Positions 25,857 through 33,511 of a stretch of 64,000 nucleotides of DNA are shown here, one piece after another. Where the stretch lies: NCBI RefSeq assembly GCF_040655735.1, contig NZ_JBFAKK010000014.1, forward strand, positions 62,001 to 126,000, read 5' to 3'. This DNA comes from Phytomonospora sp040655735. Its GTDB lineage: Bacteria > Actinomycetota > Actinomycetes > Mycobacteriales > Micromonosporaceae. Under the pieces are notes generated by a model. That model did no database searches, had not been told where the DNA came from, and saw only the letters and a list, made by a program, of their open reading frames with translations. A program made the translations under genes and the position numbers. How positions within the stretch are numbered: the first letter of the stretch is position 1; each line of letters starts with the position of its first letter.

Positions 25857-25888
25857 CGCCGGGGTCCTGCAACCGCAGGGCCCCGGCG
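25857..25888 (+). terminator. Hairpin terminator closing the whiB7 transcript
   Basis: 14-bp stem with one G-U pair (25857-25870, 25875-25888), loop AACC, 36 bases after the stop of the small gene, followed by TTCGTGC. Confidence 0.75.
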
Positions 25889-26025
25889 TTCGTGCAAAAG
25901 GTGGGCATCCATAGATCAACATCAAGGTGTCCGCGAGTTGACACTCGGCACCGTGCGCTTTGTCCAGGGTCGCCCCCGGTGATCGGCGTAGCGTCGGTGT
26001 CGAGGCAGCAGGGAGGTTGTTTCAG

Positions 26026-26247
26026 GTGTCGACGGCATCAGAGGACATCGCCACGAAAGACCCCGACGGCGAGCTACGGCGCGACTGCGGACGCTGCGGG
26101 CGCACCGCCACGGCGGACGGCTTGGGGGAGACGCTCACCTGGACCCGCGAGGCGAGCGCGCAGGGAACCGTGTGGATCTGCACCGAGTGCACGCGCAGAA
26201 ACCTCGACGCCATCGAAGGCGGTCTCGACGACGCCTACTGGGTGTAG
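26026..26247 (+). CDS. Small zinc-ribbon-like protein
   Basis: A 73-residue protein with two Cys pairs (RDCGRCGRT and WICTECTRR), about 34 residues apart, which should bind one zinc ion as a ribbon. Start GTG 26026 with GGGAGG upstream; the frame extends to GTG 25960. It is acidic at the C-terminus. Homologous small proteins occur beside whiB-type loci in actinomycetes, but I cannot assign a function. Confidence 0.6.
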   Translation: MSTASEDIATKDPDGELRRDCGRCGRTATADGLGETLTWTREASAQGTVWICTECTRRNLDAIEGGLDDAYWV

Positions 26248-26346
26248 GACCCGCCCGGCGCAGCCGGGATGTCGAGGAGCCGGGCGCGGCTCCGACCCAC
26301 TCGTGAGAGGCACGCCACCGCGCGCCGCGATCACGAGGAGAGACCC

Positions 26347-27104
26347 ATGGACTTCGACCGCGACAGCGCCGAGATCCTCGCCCAGACCGAGCTGCTGGCC
26401 GCGGCGGTCGAGGGCGCCGACCTGCGCTCGCCCGTCCCGTCCTGCCCCGGCTGGACCCTCGGCGAGCTGCTGCGGCACATCGGTGAGGGGCACCGCTGGG
26501 CCGCCGAGATGGTCCGCACCCGCGCCAAGGGCCCCCTCCCCGACGACCGCCTGCGTCACCTGACCGGCGACGACACCGGCGCCGCGCCGGTCACCTGGCT
26601 CCGCGAAGGCGCGGCCGAGCTGTCGTCGACGCTCACGGAGGCCGGCCCCGACCAGGAGATGTGGGCCTACTTCGACTACCGCTCGCCGGTGTTCTGGGCC
26701 CGCCGCTTCGCCAACGAGACGCTGGTCCACCGGGCCGACGCCTTCCTGGCCGTCGGCGAGCACTTCACCGCCGCCCGGAGGTCGCCGCCGCCGCGCTCGA
26801 CGAGTGGTTCGAGCTCGACGCCTTCCCGCAGCACTTCGAGTACGACCCGGCCAAGCGCGAACTGCTCGGCCCCGGCCGCACCCTGGCCTTCGAGGCCGCC
26901 GACACCGGTGAGCGCCGGCTCGCCGACCTCACCGGTGAGCTCATCGCCTGGCGCAAGGGCGAGGGCGAGGCCGCGGTGACCGTCCGCGCGCCGCTGACCG
27001 AGTTGCTGCTGCTGATCTACCGGCGGCGCCCGGTGCAGGGCCTCGCGGTCACCGGCGACGCCGCCCTGCTCGACCTCTGGCTGGGCCACGCCGCCTTCGG
27101 GTGA
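26347..27104 (+). pseudogene. TIGR03083/maleylpyruvate isomerase-like protein broken by a frameshift
   Basis: The N-terminal part (26347 to about 26775) has the DinB/MDMPI signature: PSCPGWTLGELLRHIGEGHRW and ANETLVHRADA. The frame then runs into Arg/Ser/Pro nonsense, while the next frame continues the protein exactly (EVAAAALDEWFELDAFPQHF ... LDLWLGHAAFG) to 27104. Adding one C to the C-run at 26774-26776 restores a continuous product of about 252 residues. The family are mycothiol-dependent enzymes with a four-helix metal-binding core. Either the gene is newly inactivated or the sequence has a one-base error. Confidence 0.8.
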
Positions 27105-27108
27105 CGGA

Positions 27109-28419
27109 TCAGTCGCCGAAGCCCGGCAGCCACTTCTCCAGCACCTCGCGGTAGGCGGCCTTGGCCTCCAGTTGGCACAGCACGCCGATCGAGCCGAGCG
27201 TCACCCGGTGGATCATCAGGTACGACGGGGGCAGGTTGAGCTTCTTGCCGAGCTGGTAGGCCTCGCTGCGCGGGTTGGCGATCCGGGTCGCCTCGCCCCG
27301 CAGCCACGCGCGGCTGAAGCGGAACTCCGGCTTGGCGATCGGCTCCAGCATCGGCAGCAGGAAGTCCAGCACCGCCTGGGCGTCGATCTCCAGGTCGGCC
27401 GGGACGAAGCCCTCGTCGCGCAGGCCCTGGAGGACCAGATCGGCCTCGCCGTCGAGGGACAGTCGGGTCAGGCGGCCGATCGGCTTGGGCAGCCCGTACG
27501 GCAGCCGCGCGACCGCGCCGAAGTCGAGGACGCCGAGGCGGCCGTCGTCGAGCATCCGGAAGTTGCCCGGGTGCGGGTCGGCGTGCAGGAGCTTGCAGCG
27601 CTTCGGCGCCGAGAAGTGCAGGGTCGCCATGAGCCGCCCGGCGTGGTCGCGCTCATCCTCGGCACCGTCGGCGATGACCTTCGCCATAGGCGTGCCGTCG
27701 GTCCACTCGGTCACCAGGACGCGCATCGACCCGGCCACCACGGATGGGACGTAGATCTCATCGTCCTCGGCGTAGGCCTTGGCGAACGCGCGCTGCGCCT
27801 TGGCCTCAAGCGTGTAGTCGAGTTCCTCGACGACGCGCTCGCGCAGCTCGGTGACCAGCGGCTTCACGTCCAGGCCCGGCTGGAGCGCGCCGAACAGCGC
27901 GGCGAAGCGGCCGAGCTGCTTGAGGTCGCTGACCAGTGCGTCGCCGGCACCGGGGTACTGGACCTTCACCGCGACGTCGCGGCCGTCCTTCCACACCGCC
28001 CGGTGCACCTGGCCGATGCTGGCCGCGGCCGTCGGCTTGTCGTCGAACTCCTTGAAGCGCTGCCGCCAGCGCGGCCCCAGCTCGCTGGCCAGGACCTTGT
28101 GCACGCTTGCCGCCGGAAGCGGGGGAGCGGCCTCCTGGAGCTTGACCAGCGCCGCCCGGTAGGGACCGGCGAGGTTCTCCGGCAGGGCCGCCTCGAAGAC
28201 CGAGAGGGCCTGGCCGAGCTTCATCGCACCGCCCTTGAGCTGCCCGAGCACGCTGAACAGCTGCTCGGCGGTGCGCTCCTGGACCTGCGCGCTGATGACG
28301 TCGCCGGCCATGCCCGTGATGCGCTTGCCGAAGCCCAGGGCTGTGCGCCCGGCGAAGCCGAGAGGCAGGGATGCCAGCCGCGCCGTTCGGCTGATGGCGC
28401 GGCGTGGGATGTCGGTCAA
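27109..28419 (-). CDS. ABC1/UbiB-family atypical kinase (Rv3197-like)
   Basis: A 436-residue protein. It has the KxGQ motif (AMKLGQALS) of the UbiB/ADCK N-terminal extension, the Ala-rich nucleotide loop AAASIGQVHRA, the catalytic-loop region HADPHPGNF, and LDFGAV as the DFG equivalent. UbiB-type proteins are ATPases linked to isoprenoid-lipid or quinone metabolism. In mycobacteria the homologue beside whiB7 belongs to the WhiB7 regulon. The start is TTG 28419 with AGGAGG about 12 bases upstream. Divergent from the DUF5679 gene. Confidence 0.92.
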   Translation of the reverse strand: MTDIPRRAISRTARLASLPLGFAGRTALGFGKRITGMAGDVISAQVQERTAEQLFSVLGQLKGGAMKLGQALSVFEAALPENLAGPYRAALVKLQEAAPPLPAASVHKVLASELGPRWRQRFKEFDDKPTAAASIGQVHRAVWKDGRDVAVKVQYPGAGDALVSDLKQLGRFAALFGALQPGLDVKPLVTELRERVVEELDYTLEAKAQRAFAKAYAEDDEIYVPSVVAGSMRVLVTEWTDGTPMAKVIADGAEDERDHAGRLMATLHFSAPKRCKLLHADPHPGNFRMLDDGRLGVLDFGAVARLPYGLPKPIGRLTRLSLDGEADLVLQGLRDEGFVPADLEIDAQAVLDFLLPMLEPIAKPEFRFSRAWLRGEATRIANPRSEAYQLGKKLNLPPSYLMIHRVTLGSIGVLCQLEAKAAYREVLEKWLPGFGD

Positions 28420-28657
28420 CGTGTCCCGCCCTCCTGCTCATGCGTTCCGCGCCCCGAAAGGGACGCGCCCACAATGCTGCCACGCGGCCGTGGGTGAGGC
28501 ACGCGGACGGCGACGCCGGAGAGGGCGACACGCGAATTACGCCCCGTACGCACGAATTACGCCTACACATGGCATTCTGTGGCAGTTGTACGCGTACGCG
28601 CGACAATGGTTGTGCTCGTCGAAAGACGGCGGGTGGAGGTCGCAACAGGAGGCAAGG

Positions 28658-28822
28658 GTGGCTACGGATACTCAGACCTACAACGGCTACTGCGTGAAGT
28701 GCCGTGAGAAGCGCGACTTCGAGGGCACGGTCAACGTGACCGACTCGGGTCGTCGCATGGCCAAGGGCAAGTGCCCGGTCTGCGGGACGACCATGAACCG
28801 CATCCTCGGCAAGGCATCCTGA
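28658..28822 (+). CDS. DUF5679 small zinc-ribbon protein
   Basis: A 54-residue protein with two CxxC knuckles (YCVKCREKR and KCPVCGTTM) and a basic turn (DSGRRMAKG), the standard DUF5679 layout. It starts at GTG 28658 after AGGAGGCAAGG. These proteins resemble ribosomal zinc ribbons and are widespread beside the ABC1 kinase gene in actinobacteria; the role is unknown. Confidence 0.88.
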   Translation: MATDTQTYNGYCVKCREKRDFEGTVNVTDSGRRMAKGKCPVCGTTMNRILGKAS

Positions 28823-28854
28823 GGCTTAAGAGAGTCAGGCCAGGGGTGGCCGAC

Positions 28855-28898
28855 GGCCCCGTGTGGGGACGGCAACGTTGCCGTCCCCACACGGGGCC
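28855..28898. terminator. Perfect 22-bp palindrome after DUF5679
   Basis: Arms 28855-28876 and 28877-28898 are exact complements with no spacer (centre AACGTT). It starts 32 bases after the stop. It can fold as a long terminator hairpin in either strand. No T-run follows, so termination strength is uncertain. The rest of the 344-base gap 28823-29166 holds only a second hairpin. Confidence 0.6.
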
Positions 28899-29106
28899 GT
28901 TCGAAGCCGGACGCCATCACTCCCATAGGCCGTGACGGTCACTCGGGGCTCATCGGCCACTCCCGTCCCACCACGGGCAGTGTGAGCTCCCTCGACAGAG
29001 CAAGTGAGGTGTTCTCATGTCCCCGCGGACTTCATCGCCGAACTTCCCACATACTGGGATCGCCAGGGAGACCTGTCAGGGATTCTTCGCCCAGACCGCC
29101 ACAATC

Positions 29107-29138
29107 CAGCGCAAGTTGAAAAGTCAACCCTTGCGCTG
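29107..29138 (+). promoter_or_regulatory. Hairpin just upstream of the M48-like gene
   Basis: CAGCGCAAG (29107-29115) pairs with CTTGCGCTG (29130-29138), with an inner TTGA/TCAA pair around AAAG. It ends 28 bases before the start codon, so it may be a leader structure or an operator. Confidence 0.35.
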
Positions 29139-29166
29139 TGGTGGCACCGGTTGATTAGCGTACGTC

Positions 29167-29703
29167 ATGGCCCGGAAGGCAGTCCCACTGAAGGCCGCGC
29201 CCGCCGTCGAAGTACGGCGCAGCGCTCGCCGTCGCCGCACCGTGTCCGCCTACCGCGACGGCGGCCGGGTAGTGGTGCTCATCCCCGACAAGTTCACCCG
29301 CCGCGAAGAGCGCGAGTGGGTCGACCACATGCTCGGCCGGCTCGACGCCCGTGACAAGCGAGCAGGCCGCGACGGCGACGACGCGCTCATGGAGCGCGCG
29401 AAGAACCTCGCCACCAAGTACCTGCCCGACCACCCCCGCGCCGCCCGTCCCGCCAGCGTGCGGTGGGTGAAGAACCAGCAGGGCCGCTGGGGCTCGTGCA
29501 CCCCCGAGGACCGCACCATCCGCCTGTCGGAGCGGCTGCGCTCGGCCCCCGGATGGGTCATCGACTACGTGCTGCTCCACGAACTGGCCCACCTGGTCGT
29601 CCCGCGGCACGGCACGGAGTTCTGGGCGCTGCTCGACGCCTACCCGCGCACCGAACGCGCCCGGGGGTACCTCGAAGGGATCGCGGACGCTTCGGCCGCG
29701 TAG
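29167..29703 (+). CDS. YgjP/WLM-type zinc metallopeptidase (M48-like)
   Basis: A 178-residue protein with the zinc motif H138-E-L-A-H142 in LLHELAHLVVPRHG, a downstream F-W-x-L-L-D-A-Y helix, and the upstream signature RWGSCTPEDRTIRLS found in YgjP/DUF45 proteins. It is predicted soluble. Members are compact proteases or nuclease partners of unclear substrate. It lies within the conserved block between the ABC1 kinase and the zincin protease. Confidence 0.88.
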   Translation: MARKAVPLKAAPAVEVRRSARRRRTVSAYRDGGRVVVLIPDKFTRREEREWVDHMLGRLDARDKRAGRDGDDALMERAKNLATKYLPDHPRAARPASVRWVKNQQGRWGSCTPEDRTIRLSERLRSAPGWVIDYVLLHELAHLVVPRHGTEFWALLDAYPRTERARGYLEGIADASAA

Positions 29704-29787
29704 GGGTGGAGGCGCTGGTCAGGGCATGTGCCCGCCAGCAGTCCCCGCAGGCCGAGAGCGTCGAAGCCCGAAACGGTGGTGGGCTCG

Positions 29788-30360
29788 CTAGAAGAGCGGT
29801 GAGATGGAAACCGGTCCGAGGCGAAGTTCCGCGCAACTCTGCACGAGCCCGCTTCGTTCCAGCTGGGTCAAGACGTCCTCGAACGCCTCCGGTGGTCTGG
29901 ACCGAGAGTCCGCGATCTGCTGGATAGAGCTGTAGATCACGCGTTCGTCCAGGTCGATGAGGTTCAGGACGAACTCGTCGGGAGACTCGGCGACGATGTT
30001 CCACGGCTCCAGCGCGCTGGCAGGAAAGTCCGCCAGGTTCGAGGTCACGATGGTGTCGGCGCCGGCCTTGATGGCCGCAGCGAGGACGTGACGGTCGTCG
30101 ACGTCGGGCAGCTTCAGCCCTTCGATCAGCGACTCGTATCCCGTGACGAGGCAGTCCGGGACGGCTTCGTTGATGCGCTCGCGAAGCCGCTGCCGCTTCT
30201 CCTGTGCGACCGGGCGCCTTTCCAGCGCCCGGTCGAGTTCGTCCAGGATCGTGTCGGTCCACTTCGGTTGCACCAGGCGTGCGAGGCCAATGCGCAACAG
30301 CAGATCGCGGACGCTGTTGCCGTACAAGGCGCAAGCGTCGTAGATCACCACACGGGGCAC
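29788..30360 (-). CDS. PIN-domain ribonuclease toxin
   Basis: A 190-residue protein with a PIN start IYDACALYGNSVRD (first Asp), the second acidic site in TILDELDRAL, and LPDVDDRHVLAAAIKAGADTIVTSNLADFP, which holds the remaining metal-binding acids. The C-terminal 60 residues are an extra helical part. It starts at GTG 30360, three bases after the stop of an excisionase-type HTH gene, which is the usual order of antitoxin then toxin. Target RNA unknown. Confidence 0.85.
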   Translation of the reverse strand: MPRVVIYDACALYGNSVRDLLLRIGLARLVQPKWTDTILDELDRALERRPVAQEKRQRLRERINEAVPDCLVTGYESLIEGLKLPDVDDRHVLAAAIKAGADTIVTSNLADFPASALEPWNIVAESPDEFVLNLIDLDERVIYSSIQQIADSRSRPPEAFEDVLTQLERSGLVQSCAELRLGPVSISPLF

Positions 30361-30363
30361 CGG

Positions 30364-30825
30364 TCAGTCCTCTCCGAGCTCCTGGCTCAGGCGCGCGAGT
30401 TCGTCGACCGCCGCTCGCCGGCTGACGTCGTCCTTCTTCTGGTACTCGACGAGGTCGTTGAACAAGACGCGGCGATGCCGTCCCACGCGCCGGCACGGGA
30501 TTTTGCCCTCGTCGAGCAGCCCGATGAGATACGGGCGTGAAACGTTCAGCATGTCCGCTGCCTGCTGGGTGGTGAGTTCGGCATGGACGGGCATGATCTG
30601 AACCCCGAAACCCCGCGCCATGGAGTCGAGGACGAAGGCGAACATCTCGACCGCCTGCCGAGGCAGTACCAGTGCTTCGTCGGCACCGCCTTCGATGTGG
30701 ATCGCGAGTTCATCTTCATGCGTGTGTCGTGCCAGATAGTCGTTCACGCGCCGCGATGCGCGCTCGGCCTTGTCCTGATCCACCGACCCGGGTTTCACCG
30801 AGCCCTTTCGGATACCTGTGGCCAT
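30364..30825 (-). CDS. HTH antitoxin (excisionase-type domain)
   Basis: A 153-residue protein. The C-terminal half holds a MerR/excisionase-like helix-turn-helix (LTTQQAADMLNVSRPYLIGLL) with the wing KIPCRRVGRHRRVLFNDL, while the N-terminal half is an acidic helical segment that could neutralise the toxin. It is directly upstream of the PIN gene with 3 bases between them and starts at ATG 30825 behind GGAGGAG. Autoregulation of the pair is expected from the family. Confidence 0.82.
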   Translation of the reverse strand: MATGIRKGSVKPGSVDQDKAERASRRVNDYLARHTHEDELAIHIEGGADEALVLPRQAVEMFAFVLDSMARGFGVQIMPVHAELTTQQAADMLNVSRPYLIGLLDEGKIPCRRVGRHRRVLFNDLVEYQKKDDVSRRAAVDELARLSQELGED

Positions 30826-30937
30826 GAGTGATCTCCTCCCTCATATTCGAAGTATCCGCAACAAGTGAAGCAAACGCAACGGCTTCAGTGGCGTGTTCCA
30901 GGAACTTTCGGCCACCGCGACACTTGCGAACACGCAG

Positions 30938-30967
30938 AAAGCACCGCCGACAAATCGGCGGTGCTTT
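30938..30967. terminator. Bidirectional hairpin terminator
   Basis: Perfect 13-bp stem AAAGCACCGCCGA (30938-30950 with 30955-30967), loop CAAA, with A and T runs on both sides. It lies 51 bases past the stop of the leftward zincin gene and before the toxin-antitoxin promoter. Confidence 0.85.
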
Positions 30968-31018
30968 CGCAACGATCCTCACCTCGGATCGATACCGCAG
31001 GTCCGAAGCGCCCCCGCT

Positions 31019-32353
31019 CTAACCGTCCTTCTTCCCCGGCCCCTCGCCCGCGTCGCCTTCAGCTCCGCCGTCGGCGTCACCGTCGCCGTCACCATCGGCC
31101 CCACCGCCACCCTCGCGCGGCGCGTCGCCCCCAGTCCCCTCGAAGAAGGACATGTCGATGTCCCCGAGGTCGAACTGCCCGCTCACGTACCCCTCCGGGT
31201 CCGCCAGCGCCTCGGCGTCGGGCAGCAGGTCCGGGTGCTCCCAGATCGCGTCGCGACCTTCCACGCCGCGCTCCTCGGTCAGCCGCCTCCACAGCAGCGT
31301 CGCCTCGCGCAGCCGCTTCGGCCGCAGCTCCAGCCCCACGAGCGTGGCGAAGGTCTGCTCGGCCGGCCCACCGGCCGCGCGGCGGCGCTGGAACAGCTCA
31401 CCGAGCTGCGGCAGCGACGGCAGACGGTCGCCGGCGGCCGACTCCACCACGTGGGTGACCCACCCGGCGATGAGCGCCAGCACGGTCTCCAGCCTGGTCA
31501 GCGCGGCCTTCTGCGCCGGCGTGTCGGTTGGCTTGAGCACCTCCGACAGGTCGAGCCCCTGCATGGTCTCGGGCCGCGACGGATCGATCTCGCCGACGGC
31601 CTCCTCGACCGCCGCCGGGTCGATGTGAATACCGGAGGCGTAGGCCTCGACGGTTCCGAAGACATAGGCGCGCAGCCACGGCACATGCTCGTACAGGCGG
31701 TGGTGCGCCGCCTCGCGCATGGCCATGTAGAGGCGCAGCTCGTCATCGGGAAGTTCGTGCCCCTCGCCGTAGGCGGCGAGGTTGGCGGGGATGATCGCGG
31801 CGGTGCCCGCGGGCCCGAGCGGCAGCCCGATCTCGGTCGAGGTCTGCACCTCGGTGGCCAGCCCGGCGAGAGCCTGCCCGAGCTGGGTGCCGAACATGAC
31901 GCTGCCCAGCCCCTTCATCAGGTCGGCCATCGGCCCGAGCATGGCGCGCATGTCGTCGGGGACCAGGTCGCCCATCGACGCGACCATCTTCGAGGCCACC
32001 GGGTCGCACAACCGCTTCCACGTGTCGACGGTGTTGGCGATCCAGTCCATGCGGCTCCACGCGGCCGTCGACGAGATGCCCGAGGGCAGCGTCGTGACCG
32101 GTTCGAGCCACAGGTCGGCCAGGCGGAGGGCCTCGGTCGTCTTGGTGCGCGCGACGCCGTCGACCCCGGGGTCCTCGGCGCGGGTGGCGTTGTCGGCCAG
32201 CTGGCGCGCCATGTCCCAGTTGACGGGGCCGGACTGCGAGGTCGACGCGGCCATCATCTGCTGCAACTGGGCGAGCATCTGCTTGACCTTGGGGTCATTG
32301 GGGTCAGGCATGCCACCGGGCATGTTGAAGCCGAACGGGATATCGCTGCTCAC
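31019..32353 (-). CDS. Zincin-like metalloprotease, DUF2342/TIGR03624 family (Rv3195-like)
   Basis: A 444-residue protein starting at GTG 32353. The N-terminus is Met/Pro/Gly-rich and helical; the core has REAAHHRLYEHVPWLRAYVFG, which carries the His/Glu region of this family. A DUF2342-type C-terminal domain follows, then a low-complexity Asp/Gly/Glu tail (residues about 405-444). It is divergent from the Lon-like PDZ protease, as in M. tuberculosis Rv3195/Rv3194c. A degenerate zinc site is common here, so protease activity should be considered unproven. Confidence 0.85.
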   Translation of the reverse strand: MSSDIPFGFNMPGGMPDPNDPKVKQMLAQLQQMMAASTSQSGPVNWDMARQLADNATRAEDPGVDGVARTKTTEALRLADLWLEPVTTLPSGISSTAAWSRMDWIANTVDTWKRLCDPVASKMVASMGDLVPDDMRAMLGPMADLMKGLGSVMFGTQLGQALAGLATEVQTSTEIGLPLGPAGTAAIIPANLAAYGEGHELPDDELRLYMAMREAAHHRLYEHVPWLRAYVFGTVEAYASGIHIDPAAVEEAVGEIDPSRPETMQGLDLSEVLKPTDTPAQKAALTRLETVLALIAGWVTHVVESAAGDRLPSLPQLGELFQRRRAAGGPAEQTFATLVGLELRPKRLREATLLWRRLTEERGVEGRDAIWEHPDLLPDAEALADPEGYVSGQFDLGDIDMSFFEGTGGDAPREGGGGADGDGDGDADGGAEGDAGEGPGKKDG

Positions 32354-32440
32354 CGGAACAACGGTACGTCAAGGAAGCTGAGAAGTTGACCCGAGCGGGC
32401 TCAAGTCACGCCCCGCGACAGCGCTGGCTACGCTTCCCCA

Positions 32441-33475
32441 ATGAAACGTCGTGGCTGGACGGTGCTGCTGGGCGCTGTGTTGGTGGCTCTGTTGACCTGG
32501 CAGTCGCTGTCAGTGAAGGTCGCCTATGTCGCACTCGGCCCCGGCCCGACGGTGGACACCCTCGGCAGCGTCGACACCAAGACCGGCGAGCAGCGGATCA
32601 TCACCGCCGCGCCGGAGTACTCCACCGAGTCGACCGGTGAGTTGCAGCTGGTCACGGTCCGTGTCTACGACGAGGTCGAACTCGCGCGGGCCATCTTCTA
32701 CTGGCTGTCCGACGAGTACGCCGTCGTGCCCCGGGACCTGATCTACCCCGAGGACCAGACCGACGAGCAGATCGCGCAGCAGCAGACCGAACAGTGGACC
32801 CAGTCGCAGTCGAGCGCCGAGACGGCCGCCCTGCGAGTGCTGGGTCAGCCGGTGCGGGTCGTGGTCACGCAGATCACACCCGGCTCGGCCGCCGAGGGCG
32901 TGCTCGCGGCCGGTGACGTGATCACCGCCGTCGACGGCACGCCGGTCATCTCGGCCGGCGACCTGGCCGGCCAGATCTCCGCCGAGCCGCCCGGGACCGA
33001 GCGCGAGCTCACCTTCACCCGCGGCGGCAAGACCGAGAAGGCGAAGGTCACCCCCGGCGACGGCGGCCAGGGCAGCGCCTTCCTCGGCGTCTCGCTCGAA
33101 CAGCAGCAGGACAACCCCTTCGACGTGAAGATCAACACCGAGAGCCTCGACATCGGCGGGCCGTCGGCCGGGCTGATGTTCGCGCTGGGGATCATCGACC
33201 GCGTCGACGCCGTGGACCTGACCGGCGGGATCAACATCGCCGGTACCGGCGAGATCGACGACGACGGCGTGGTCGGGCCGATCGGCGGCGTCGCCGAGAA
33301 GGTCATCGCCGCCAAGGACAACGGCGCCACCGTCTTCCTCACCCCCGAGGCGAACTGCCCGGCGGCCAAGGGCAACGTGCCCGATGGCCTGACCCTGGTG
33401 AAGGTGGGCACTCTTGACGAAGCCCTCAACGCTCTGGCGGCGTTGCGGGACGGTAAGCAGCCCCCGCTGTGCTGA
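32441..33475 (+). CDS. Membrane-anchored PDZ/Lon-type serine protease (YlbL, Rv3194c-like)
   Basis: A 344-residue protein with an N-terminal membrane anchor (residues about 6-24), a PDZ domain (VVVTQITPGSAAEGVLAAGDVI ... ISAGDLAGQI, about 142-205), and a Lon (S16) protease domain. The catalytic Ser242 lies in GGPSAGLMFAL and Lys287 in GGVAEKVIAAK. The Ser-Lys spacing of 45 fits Lon. It is an extracytoplasmic quality-control protease, and the next gene starts 37 bases later. Confidence 0.92.
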   Translation: MKRRGWTVLLGAVLVALLTWQSLSVKVAYVALGPGPTVDTLGSVDTKTGEQRIITAAPEYSTESTGELQLVTVRVYDEVELARAIFYWLSDEYAVVPRDLIYPEDQTDEQIAQQQTEQWTQSQSSAETAALRVLGQPVRVVVTQITPGSAAEGVLAAGDVITAVDGTPVISAGDLAGQISAEPPGTERELTFTRGGKTEKAKVTPGDGGQGSAFLGVSLEQQQDNPFDVKINTESLDIGGPSAGLMFALGIIDRVDAVDLTGGINIAGTGEIDDDGVVGPIGGVAEKVIAAKDNGATVFLTPEANCPAAKGNVPDGLTLVKVGTLDEALNALAALRDGKQPPLC

Positions 33476-33511
33476 CGACTGATCGGTCAACCCGCTAGTG
33501 AGGAGTCACCC

